64,000 nucleotides of DNA, from NCBI RefSeq assembly GCF_954871325.1, contig NC_088777.1, positions 41,269,366-41,333,365 on the forward strand. The letters run 5' to 3'. The notes beneath the pieces were generated by a model, which was not told the DNA's origin, ran no database searches, and worked only from the letters and a program-made list of their open reading frames with translations. The DNA comes from Gordionus sp. m RMFG-2023 (Eukaryota; Nematomorpha; Gordioida; Chordodea; Parachordodidae). A program made the translations under genes and the position numbers. This document shows positions 34,987-46,179 of the stretch, in pieces. Each line of letters starts with the position of its first letter. Position 1 is the stretch's first letter.

Positions 34987-37900
34987 CAGGGTTGCCATGT
35001 CCCCCCCCTTCAGTGGGAGACTCCCGCAATTTTTTAGTTTACACGCAGACATCTCTTTCCCGCAAAACTAGCGCAATTGGAAATCTACCGCAATTTTTTA
35101 ATTTCTCCCGCAATTTTTTATTTTTTAGTATTTTATTTTTAATATATAAATAATAATTTTGAGAGACATTAATTGATTATTTTTAAGATAAATTTTAAAT
35201 ATTTATTCGAAAAACATGTCTAGTTTGTAAATTTCTTTCTATCCTGTTTTATTTTTATCCAATAAATCTTTCATTCATATAAGTCAATACAGGGGAGTAT
35301 ATCTACATCAATTGCAATACAAAAATATTCTCAAAAATGATAAATAATACAGATGCAACTACATTTGCGGAAATCGTATACATCTATCATGTAGTTCAAC
35401 GTGAACAGAGCTATATCATCACAATGTGGGTCGAATCTTTTTCTCATGATATTTAACGACTCCAATATAAGTGCAAACCTTACTTGTGGCAGAACAAAAA
35501 TGAGCAAGGCTATCACAAGTGTTATAGTACCTGAATCCTAGAGGTCAATTCTAGACGATTTGAAAGATGGGCATCCATAATCCATATTCAATTCTAACAG
35601 ATGCATCTAATAAGGGAAATATTAAAACATATCCCCCTACCCTATTTCAACAAGAATAAGAACATTTCAATAAAACTGTAAAAAATTTTCCTCGGATAGT
35701 GAAAAATCCAACATTGTTGCTAGCCACATAATAGTAAATATAGCTGATCCAGGGTTATCAATGATTTGTATGTCAGCTTTCTGCGCTGATAATGCCTCTG
35801 TAAATTTTGGCAAAAACCAAAGTTACCGAATTGAGGCAGCACAATAATGAATTAATACCAATTGGCTGTATATACTACATAATTCTTGCAAGAAGGCAAT
35901 GAGTGTACTATCTGGATGTCTAAATAATTGTGATAAAATGTTTTAACGAATTTAGTTCATCAACTAAAAGTGTTAATGAATTAAAAGAGTTACTGAAGTG
36001 GTCTGACTTGGGTGAGTTGTTACGATATATACCTATCATGTGGTTCTCATTAATACCTGCCATCGATAGAATTTTAAAATTTTACAAACTTAAAAAAACT
36101 TCAAATATAGATTTAAAAAGCTGTCCTAAAATTTTGAAAAATTTTTTAGAGTATGAAATGGCAGAAGCATATTTGGGATTCGTTTCACATGTAGGAAATC
36201 TACTTCATGCAGTTAATATTCAGTTGCAATCATAATATTCTTTATTAAAAAAGATTCACAAAATCATGCTGCAGCTCTGTTCATCTCTACAGTTAAAAAT
36301 TGATAATAAATTTTAGGCGCTCTTGCTAAAAATATTATATTAAAATGTTCAAATAATACTATAATTAATACATTTTTAAATGAAGCAGATATTTTTATCA
36401 AGACAATTTTAGAATATTTACAATCAAAATTTGATTTTAATAACTCTATTTACAAATGTATAAATATTATGACCTTGGAACAGAAACCATCAATTGATGG
36501 TTTTTATAATTTTATAAATATGTTAAAAATACCGAAAGACATTGATGTCTGATTTGAGGAGATTTTAATTCTCTCTATTTTTTATGATTCGCCAAAATAC
36601 TTAAAGTTAGATGGTCTAAAAGCAGAGGAGAAATGGGTAGAATTTTTTTGTAATAACAATAAATCCCCATGCTTGGACAAAATATGCGAGTATGTCTTCT
36701 CCTTACTTCATTCTAATGCCTCATCCGAGCGCATTTTTAGCCATATGAGGACTGCTTGGATAAATGAGAGAAATCGGATTGCTTTAACATCATAAGAGGC
36801 CGAGCTAATGGTTAAACAAATATATAATATGTCATGCCAGGAATTTTATAAATATCTCAATAACGACGGTAAACGTTTAGTTCTATTATTTAAATCTCAA
36901 ATAAAATATAATTAAGTTTTAGCAATGGCGCCATAAAATTTATATTTTCAACTGTAAAGATGAACACATCTTCAGCATAATTTTGTGAATCTTTATTAAA
37001 ATTCTTTTGATTGCAACTACACATTAACAGCATGTAGTAAATTTCCTACATAAATCATTCCTAAATATACTTCTGCCATTCATTATTGAAAAAAATTTTC
37101 ATAATGTTAGGACAGCTTTTATAATCTTTATTTAAGAAATATTTTTTTAAAGGTTTATAAAATTTTAAAATTCTATCGATGGCAGGTATTAGAAACATAT
37201 CGCAACCAACATTGTGCTGACTCAATTCTGTAAATGCACTCTATTTTTACCAAATTCACTAAGGCATTATCAGATCAGAAAGCTGACATGCAATTTACTG
37301 ATAATCTCGAATATGCTATATTTACCATTATTGGATTTTTCACTATTTGAGGGGAAAATATTTAATAGTTTTATTGAAACGACCTTAATTTGTTGAAATA
37401 GCGGAGGATCAAGAGAGATATTTTAATATTTCTCTTATTAGATGCATCTGTTAGAATTGCATATGTAGGCCCATCTTTCAAATCGTCAAGAATTGACCTC
37501 CTGGATTTAGGTCCTAAAATATTGATGATAGCCTTGCTCATTTTGTTCTACAAGTATAGTTTTCATTTATATTAGAGTCGTTAAATATTATGGGAAAAAG
37601 ATTCTACCAACATTGTGATGATAAGTTTTTATGTGAATGTTGTACTACAAGATAAGTGATTACAATTGCTACAACTGTAGTTGCATCTGTATTATTTCTT
37701 ATTTTTGAGTAGCTTATTATGTATTTAAACGTGATATGTGATAATTAAGCGCCTATTCCTATAATGTTATACACACACGGTAGATTTCCAATTGCGATCG
37801 TTTTGTGGGACATTCGCATAAAATACATTTTTAATTTTAAAATTAAAATCGTTTTTTTTTATAAAATTTTATCTTGTTTACATTCTTTTATATTTAAAAA

Positions 37901-38160
37901 AGATTGTTGGTTTTTTTAAAATTAATATATTTTAATTTATCAAGATGTTATTTTATTTTGAAAAATAGTTACCGACTTTGTATTTATATAAACTAATTTT
38001 AAAAAATAATAGGCGGATAATTAAGTCAATTTAAAATCCCGGCCAAAGGCCCGCAAAAATTTTTTTTTTAGCAATTTTATATTTCTACCGCAATTTTATA
38101 TTACTCCCGCATAATACCAAATATCTCCCTCAATTTGAAAATTTTGACCTGGCAACCCTG
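34987..38160 (+). mobile_element. hAT transposon with 1.2-1.3-kb inverted arms
   Basis: A 3174-bp element with inverted ends CAGGGTTGCCA / TGGCAACCCTG and a perfect 8-bp target duplication TACATAAC (34979-34986 and 38161-38168). The termini are only the start of the symmetry: about 34987-36300 and about 36945-38160 are imperfect inverted copies along nearly their whole length, including part of the transposase gene. The unique centre (about 36300-36945) holds the transposase C-terminus. Such arms could let single strands fold into a hairpin of over a kilobase. It disrupts a LINE remnant. Confidence 0.88.
35930..36900 (+). pseudogene. hAT transposase remnant inside the inverted-arm element
   Basis: The + strand gives an open block IKCFNEFSSSTKSVNELKEL to FLEYEMAEAYLGFVSHVGNL (35930-36235), then after several stops a C-terminal dimerisation block YVCSLLHSNASSERIFSHMR..NRIALTS..AELMVKQIYNM (about 36690-36840). 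The motif S(N)ASSERIFS is the hAT signature. Most of the N-terminal block is also present, inverted, in the right arm. The frame is broken by stops. Confidence 0.7.
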
Positions 38161-38345
38161 TACATAACGCTTTTAATAAGGCTAAAATACCCAACATCCT
38201 TGAACCAACCAACCTCTCATTACAGGATGGTCTCAGACCCGACGGCTTAACCTGCACCCCCTGGTCCAATGAAAAATCCCTTATTTGGGATGCAACCTGC
38301 GTATCCTCTTTTCCTTCATCAATGAATACAAACCGTCTTACTTGT

Positions 38346-39185
38346 GGGAAAAATAAAAAAATTAATAAATATTCAAAATTAAATAACTATATTTCAGCCA
38401 AAAGTCATTTCAACTAACGGCAATTTTTCTCAGTCTACATATATTGTTTTAAAAACTTTATTACGAAAAATTTTTAGCATAATAAACGAAAATCGCGAAT
38501 CCTTATTTCTTTAACAAAAACTTCAATTGAAAATTTTTAAACACAATTATACTTGTTTTTTAGGTATATTTTCATTAAATTGAGCTCTTTTTAGAGCCTT
38601 CTAAACTAATAATATATATTTTTATTTATTAATTTTATATATTTTTATATAGTTGTTTTAATATTTTAGTGTTTTATCATTTTTTTAAATTATACCAATA
38701 TCAATATTATCAAAACAAAATAATAAAATTTCTTAAATATAATATGCGAATTAATTGTTTAATTAAATTAAATTGTACATTAAATTTGGATATCCTCACT
38801 GATTCATTATTATAGTAACATAAAAGTTATTAAGTAATTTAAGTTTATATGAAAGCTCATCGTTTTTTAAAATATATATTACAAAAAAAATATTGCCTAT
38901 GTTATATGGTGTGATAACTCAAAAGTGAGCATATCTCGAATGAGGCCCATCCGATTTTAGTAACCTAATGTTAGGACCAAATATTTTAAAGCTAATTTTT
39001 TTAATTGTTCGTTGAAACTAATTTTATATTGGACGCCTTGTCTCGTCTAACAAATTAGACTACTCTTTGATCCCAGCACCCTAATTTCCTTCAAAATATG
39101 AAGGATTAGAAAAAAATTATTATTCTATAATAAAAGATAGTGATTTGATTATTAAGAGTTGTAACAACCACTAACTTACTATGAT
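38346..39185. other. Intergenic, no gene recognised
   Basis: A/T-rich DNA between the split LINE remnant and the next hAT element. No open frame, RNA gene or delimited repeat seen. Confidence 0.35.
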
Positions 39186-39190
39186 ATTGG

Positions 39191-41987
39191 CAGGGTTGGG
39201 CAGTTTCGCGGACATTTGTATCTAATATATAAGTTACTTTTATCTAAAACTTTTCGAAAAATGATACAAATTTTAAAATATTAGTATCTTAAACAACAGC
39301 ATTTAAAAAGAGGAAGATACTTAAAAATTATGAACCGTTATTGAAGAAATATAGAATCGGAAAGTGAAAACAATGATGCTACTCAAGAAAACTACTATTA
39401 CATATGTAAATTTAGCATATTAAGTGTAAATTTTTTTCTGATACGTAATATGAATATATCAATAATCTAATTACTAAAGAATGGCACAAATTTATAAATG
39501 GCTCTGCAGATATATAACTTTGTCAAGCATCAGGGGCGCCGCTAGCCTTTACAATTTCAGGGGGCTCAGCTAAAATAAAATTTATGGTGGGCTTCGCCCC
39601 ACATACCCCCAATTTGATGGCCTTCAACCCGCTTTTGCCCGGCCTTCGGCTGGGTTTTATATTAGTATATTATATATTTTTAAAATTTGTTAACTCTGAA
39701 CAATTATTTTAAATTTAATATTTTGTCATTTATTATATTATGCATACAAAATAAACCGACATATAAATAATTAAAACAATGCAAGACATTTCTAAAAATA
39801 TTTTTAATACAAAATCTATTTATTACAGTAAATATTTTCGATTGCTGATATAAAAAAATCTAAAGAATAACAAGTGATAAAAAAGGTTAATTTATTCATA
39901 CATACGCCTCGATTGATAATAGTTTTTAAAAACCACATAATACAATAATATAATTCTTAGCAACTTACATTGACAAAAGGTTATGAAACTAATATAACTT
40001 CTGAAGAGATAAACGACCAATTCAAATTATAAAACTATATGGTGTTTAGAGCTTCCTCTTCGATGATATGATGGAAACTAGACTAGTAATCGAGAAAATT
40101 ATTGTGAAATATTAAATTTTTAAAAGATTATCTTCCATTTTTAATGATATATAAACGACTACACAGTTGACTATTATTGTTCTAAAATATGCAATCATAT
40201 GCTCTCAGCAGCTGTAATAATAATTTTAAATTACATAAACACAAATAATAGATGCTGGTTAATTTTCAGTCATAGCCATGACACTCATGAACATGATGTA
40301 AACTAATATCAGAATTTATTATATTAAATAAATTGATAAAATAAACTAAAAATCTTTAGAAGAAATTATGCAAATATATTGAAGCCTTAAGTTATTTACA
40401 AGGCAGAGATGTCATATTCGAAATGAAACATTTTATACATATAAAAGAAGGACCAGAATGATATGATGAAACAATTAAGATTTTATATCATATTGTCGCA
40501 CCACCTCTATTTGGTATATTGTATCTTAAAATAATAGTAGTTTGTAATAATATCAAAAATATACTTGTATTCAAAATTTAACTCAAAACTGTTTTTCGAA
40601 AAAGAAAAAAATAGCTTTCCTAAAAACATGTAAAAAAAGAGAATAAAAGAAATCTACTTTATTACATCCATTGTAGGATAAAATAATAAAATGTTTAATC
40701 TAAAATTATTTTTACCAAATAGATGCGTTAAATACTTGAATGCTAATTGTATCAATATTTATTATCAAAAGCATTTATTAGTAAAATTTATTATAATTTA
40801 ACTGTAATATATTATAAAACTGTCAAATACGTCTATAAAAGTGGCATTTTATTTAATATTTTATAATCAACTGTATATAATAGAGGATTACAAATTATAT
40901 GTCGAAAAACTTACTTTTTATAAAGAAATCTCTAATACTTATTTTAGACCTTGAAAATATTGTAATTTAAAAATAAATATGCAGTTAATTAGTCATTTTG
41001 AACTCAGTTAATTATATTAAATTTGTTAGTTTTCAATTAATAATTGGTTTATTTAATTAGGGTTATGTATTAATTTAAATAATAATAATCAATCAAGCTT
41101 CAACTGTTGATGCTAAATTAATATTAAGTGAGTGATATTGATATTCTATTTTTAACACAGAATTTGATTGCAAGCTGACAGTGAAAATATAATTTATGTG
41201 TATTAATCTAATCTAATATTTAAAATTATATTCATTTAATAAAAATTTAGACAGTCTTATTAATTTTTAAATAATAAAATTAATTAAAAAAATCGTTCAG
41301 GGGTCAATCAAAAAAATTTATTTTTAAATTCAAGGGGTTAAGAATCCATTTAAAAAAATTTTTTGGCTTCAGATTGCTATTCAAATTTTTCAGGGGGCTC
41401 AAGCCCCTGCGCTCCCACCCCCTAGTGACGCCATTGTCAAGCATCTAAAAGCATATTATATAACTTTATTAAAAATCACATTTATAATGATATTCATTTC
41501 ATATACAATATCATTCATTTGCTAAATTTAAAAACAAATTAATATATTCAAGAATGATAACAAAAAAAATGATATGTAAATATCTAGAATTAAAAAGAAT
41601 AAAGAATAATGGTAAAATCTCTAATCTAAACCTTTTTATTTTACTGATAGATACATCATCAAGTATCATGAAAAAATTACATGAATTATCATATATTATA
41701 CGAACAGAAAAAAAAATGAAATTGCAAGGACTGTAACATTAACTCAAAAAGCCTTTGATTTTTCAAATAAAAGAAAATGATATCTCAATAAAAATATAAT
41801 AATCTATTAACCGTGATATATTTTGATTATCTAAAGCTTAAGATGAGCATTTTGTATGTTAGATACATCTTTATATACATTTATCTTATATCTTATTGAA
41901 TTTATTTTTATTAAGTATCTTGTATCTTAAGTACAAATGTTAAGAATTTAAATCTGTAAACAATTTCTGAAAATGCTCCCAACCCCG
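39191..41987. mobile_element. hAT element with CAGGGTTGGGCAG ends, interrupted by another hAT
   Basis: Ends CAGGGTTGGG and CCCAACCCCG, flanks GATATTGG and GATATTAT (6 of 8). After removing the nested element 39531-41436 about 880 bp remain, with AGATAC-type repeats near both ends. The part at 41554-41790 reads SNLNLFILLIDTSSSIMKKL and LTQKAFDFSNKRK, remains of a BED/hAT transposase N-terminus. Related copies are at 56739-57730 and 63841-64000. Confidence 0.7.
39531..41436. mobile_element. hAT element with CAGGGGCGCCGCTAG ends, nested
   Basis: A 1906-bp element with ends CAGGGGCGCCGCTAG / CTAGTGACGCCATTG and a perfect 8-bp target duplication TCAAGCAT (39523-39530 and 41437-41444), inserted in the element 39191-41987. 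Interior aligns with 24.6-26.07 kb but keeps no readable transposase. It also shows the empty site of the LTR element carried by its relative at 42072-45769. Confidence 0.85.
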
Positions 41988-42071
41988 GATATTATCATAC
42001 TAGTAAACTGAAATTAAGAATTATTTATTACATCTAATCATTTTAATGTTTTTTTTATTAGGGACAGAGTT

Positions 42072-45000
42072 CAGGGGCGTCGCTAGCCTTAATCTCAGGG
42101 GGCTCAACTAAAAATTTTTTGGGGGGCTTCGCCTCCCATGCCCCAATTTAAAAATAATTATACAGTTGATCTTGAATAGTCACTTTGAACTCTGCTAATT
42201 ACAATATTAAATTTTTTAGTTTTCAATTAATAAATGATTATATTTATTTAATTGTTATAAAAGAGATTTATATTATATATTATCAATGTTATAAATGTCA
42301 TATATATATATTATCAATGATATAAATGTCATAGATACAAATCAATCATATTAATATATTTCATGAAGTGATTGCCAGTCAAATAAACTTAATTAGTATA
42401 TTGGCGACGAGGATGGGATACGAACCCACGCGGGAAAACCCAATACTGGCATTTAATATGTTTATTCCACGACAAGTGACTATACGTAGTATCACAAATA
42501 AAGAGGTTATGACAACCAATAAACAAATTGCTGGCATGACAACAGAATTTATTTGTGTTTTTGATGACAAGCCTGGACGGGTGAATGATATAGAAGTTAG
42601 CATACATTTGAGTGAGGCAGCAAGGCCGAAATCATGGCCAGCTCGTAGAGTACCTTTTCCATTACGAAAACCAATTGAAATGGAACTCGATAGATTGGTT
42701 AAATCAGGAATATTGAAGGCGATTGATCCAACACAAAAACGATTGACATGGGCCACTCCAACGGTAAACGTACGAAAAACAAATGGAGAAATCAGGATTT
42801 GTGCGGATTTTAAGGTGACATTAAACCCATATATTTTGTACGATTATCATATTATACCAACGGTGGATGATCTTTTAACCAAATTAAAAGATGGATTGAA
42901 ATTTACGGTAATAGATTTGAAAGATGCATATTTACAATTACCAATAAAAGAAAGTTCAAAAGAATACTTAACCATATCGACCCACATTGGTTATTTCCAA
43001 TATCAATGTATGCCTTTCGGTCTTTCTAGTGCGCCGACCATATTTCAAAGATATATGGACAATTTATTACAAGATTGCCAAATGACTGGAGTATATCTTG
43101 ACGATATTATCATAACGGGGAAAAATGATTTAGAACATTTGAATAACGTAAAAAAAGTACTAATGAAACTAAAACAGGTGGGTATGAAGGCAAAATGGGC
43201 CAAAATACGTTTTTTAAATGAATCAGTTTCTTTTTTGGGTTCGTAATAGACAAATATGGAATACATCCAGCGAAAGAAAAAATAGATGCTATTTGAAGGA
43301 TACCAACTCCTAATAATATACACCAATTACGATCTTTTTTAGGACTTGTGAATTATCACGAGAGATTTTTGCCACATCTACATGGAATTGCCGCTCCTCT
43401 GCATAAATTAACAAGCATAAATCTTGCTGGGGTTGGTCGGACAAGGAACAAGAGGTATTTGATAAAATAAAACAGCTTTTGTCAACAAATAAAACGCCAA
43501 TTCCATATTCGCCAAACTTGCCAATTATATTGGAATGTGACGCTTCCAACACTGGTTTTGGAGCTGTGTTATGTCATTTAGTGAAAAAAAGATATTAGCA
43601 GACCAATCGCATTTGCCTCGAGAACACTTCTAGAGTCAGAGAAAAATTATGCACCAATGCACGAGCACTTTTGTTTGGTAAGGAAAAATTTCATACATTC
43701 ATTTTTGGTCGAAAATTTTTATTACGAACAGATCACAAACCTTTGGAAAAATTATTTGGTGATAAACGGGAACTACTAAAAATATCCAATAGTCGATTAA
43801 CGCGCTGGGCTTGGAAAATGTCCGCATATGATTTTGATATTGAATATGTTCCTGGAAAAGATAATAAAGTAGCTGATACATTGTCTAGACTGCCAATAGA
43901 TGGCATAAAATCAAATAATGATCAAAAAAACGCGTTAAAAATTAGAGCTATAAATTTGCACGATATAAATATTAGTCAAGTTGAACTCCAAAAGGAAACA
44001 AGGAATGATAGCTTGTTTAAAAAAGTAGTTAAAAATATTAAGCATAGATGGGTGGATTTTGATGCGAAAAAAAATACAGAGTTAGTTTGTTTTTATAATC
44101 GTAGAGAGGAATTGTCAGTAGATCATGATGTTATTGAATGGAATGGGAGGTTGGTAATTCCAACCATTTTGAGGAAATCAATTTTAACGATTATACACAG
44201 AGGGCATCCAGGAATAAATGCTATGAAATCAATTTTTAGAATGTATTGCTGGTGGCCGAATTGCGATAAAGATATTGAACAATATGTTCATCAATGTATG
44301 CCTTGTCAAAGTAATCGGTCGAATATTATGGAGGTTCCTTTATATTCGTGGAACATATCTAATATACCATGGGAACGAATTCATTTGGATTTCGCGGGGC
44401 CTATTGATTCGTATTCATGGTTAGTTGGAGTTGATGCACATACTAAATGGGCTGAGGTTGAGTTAATGAGAGAGACCACGTCCACGACAATGATCAGGGT
44501 TTTAAGGAAATGGTTCGCACGGTTTGGAACACCTAGACAAATCGTATCAGATAATGGACCTCAATTTATTTCTGGAGAATTTCGAAAATTTTGTTTCAAG
44601 AAAAATATTAAATTGATACATACAACACCGTACCATCCAAAAACGAACGGTTTAGCGGAAAGAACGATACGAACCCTCAAGAGTCGATATTTTGCAACTA
44701 GGAAAGACATCAGGGAGCCCGAGGAAGCCATGGGAGAAGTTTTGCTAGCATATAGAATGGGTGAGCATCAATCAACTGGACGTTCACCGGCTAAGTTATT
44801 ATTGGGGCGAAATTTAAAAACGGGATTGAATTGGTTACGTCCTAATGTTAGTTATGAAATGGAACAATCGAATATAAGACAAAAAGTAGCGCATGATGAA
44901 CATAGTCATATGAGAGAATTTGAGATTGCACAACCGGTGTGGGTGCATAATGAAATAAATTCAGGTTGGAGAGAAGGAATTATAAAATCCAGAACTGGCA

Positions 45001-45769
45001 GATATTCTTATTTGGTAGAAAGCAAGGATAGAATGGTACGAAAGCATGCGGATCAACTTCGAAAAAGGGAGGTAGCTAAAGAAATGGAGAAGTCTGGGCC
45101 AGGGAAAGATAATGGAGAAAATATGGAGTCAGAGAGAGAAGAGGAAAATATAAAAAATAAAGAGTCGGATATAGTTGAGATTTTAGAAAATGTGGAAGAT
45201 AACGGAAAACTAGAAACGCGGAAATCACAAAGAGCCAGGAAACCTACAAATCGGCTTATTGAGGAATTGTAAGATCATATGTGTGGGGATATGTTATAAA
45301 TGAGATTTATATTATATATTATCAATGTTATAAATGTCATATATATATTATCAATGATATAAATGTCATAGATACAAATCAATCATATTAATATATTTCA
45401 TGAAGTGATTGCCAGTCAAATAAACTTAATTAGTATATTAATTAGGGTTATAAAATAATTTAAATAATAATAGTCAATTAAGCTTCAACTTTTAATGCTA
45501 AATTAATATTTAGTGAGTGATATTGATATTCTATTTTTAACACAAAATTTGATTGCTAGCTGACATAATGAAAATCTAATTTATATGTATTAATTTAATC
45601 TAATATTTAAAATAGTATTCATTTAATAAATTTCAGGGGGCAATCAAAAAAATTTATTTTTAGTTCAAGGGGTTAAGATTCCATAAAAAAACTTTTTTTT
45701 GCTTCAGGGGGCCATTCAAATTTTCCAGGAGGCTCGAGCCCCTGCGCGCCTCCCCTAGCGACGCCACTG
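42072..45769. mobile_element. hAT element with CAGGGGCGTCGCTAG ends carrying an LTR element
   Basis: Ends CAGGGGCGTCGCTAG / CTAGCGACGCCACTG with a perfect 8-bp target duplication ACAGAGTT (42064-42071 and 45770-45777). Without the Ty3/Gypsy insertion (42253-45437) only about 510 bp remain, a short internally deleted derivative of the same family as 39531-41436. No transposase. Confidence 0.88.
42253..45437 (+). mobile_element. Ty3/Gypsy LTR retrotransposon, incomplete fossil
   Basis: LTRs of about 147 bp lie at 42253-42400 and 45292-45437 and are nearly identical, so the insertion is young. The flanks share TTAAT as a 5-bp target duplication, and a relative of the host element shows the empty site. 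Directly after the left LTR is a primer site complementary to the 3' end of serine tRNA; a purine tract (GTGTGGGGAT) precedes the right LTR. Parts seen on the + strand: reverse transcriptase (about 42600-43300; YLDDIII motif), RNase H (about 43500-43900; RTDHKPLEKLF), integrase zinc region and core (about 44150-44750; HPGINAMKS, SDNGPQF, HPKTNGLAER) and a basic tail. No gag or protease was recognised. It looks broken, with a few breaks. Confidence 0.9.
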
Positions 45770-45784
45770 ACAGAGTTGGTAGTT

Positions 45785-46175
45785 TTAAATTTGGATGAAC
45801 AATTCTATAAGTGTAAAATTATATTAAAATTAAATTTGATAATGTTTCAAATTCAAATATAAAATTTTAATAGTAATTTGACTAAGTCTTATTTAAAAAA
45901 TATATATATTAAACGAATTTGATTTGACGCGAATCTCTACGATAAATTGTAGATACTTATCTAATACTACTTTTCGGCTTTTGGATTCTTTATTATTCCA
46001 AAAACACAATATGTTAGGATTAAATGTTATATTTTATATGGGTATATCATTATAATATTAACTTGTTTTTATTTGAATCAAATATTTTAAATTTAATATT
46101 TTTGAAGTCTGGTCGTGGCGTAAACCAATGATTAATCATATTATTAATTTCTAAACCTTTTTATAGTTAGGACTC
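45785..46175. other. 5' flank of WDR12
   Basis: A/T-rich sequence between the hAT element and the first WDR12 exon. It should contain the promoter and 5' UTR; I cannot assign a TATA box or start site in such A/T-rich DNA. Confidence 0.3.
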
Positions 46176-46179
46176 TACA

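Larger units (their letters stand above)
34880..38345 (+). pseudogene. LINE ORF2 C-terminal remnant split by a hAT insertion
   Basis: The left part (34880-34986) reads RGLNCTRSQGRHLRHKAINK and the right part (38161-38345) continues NAFNKAKIPNILEPTNLSLQ, DGLRPDGLTCTPWSNEKSLI and WDATCVSS. This is the conserved C-terminal block of a LINE group (GRH.RH.A.N......A..P...EP.GL..DG.RPDG.T..PW). The frame runs from one side of the hAT element 34987-38160 to the other once one copy of the 8-bp target duplication is counted, which confirms the hAT boundaries. Confidence 0.75.

Noticed and set aside
42405-42440. T-arm-like sequence suggesting a tRNA gene
   Set aside because: It is the complement of a tRNA 3' end placed right after an LTR, i.e. 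a primer site; no full cloverleaf follows.
42379-43881. Several - strand open frames
   Set aside because: Shadows of the retroelement pol region on the + strand.
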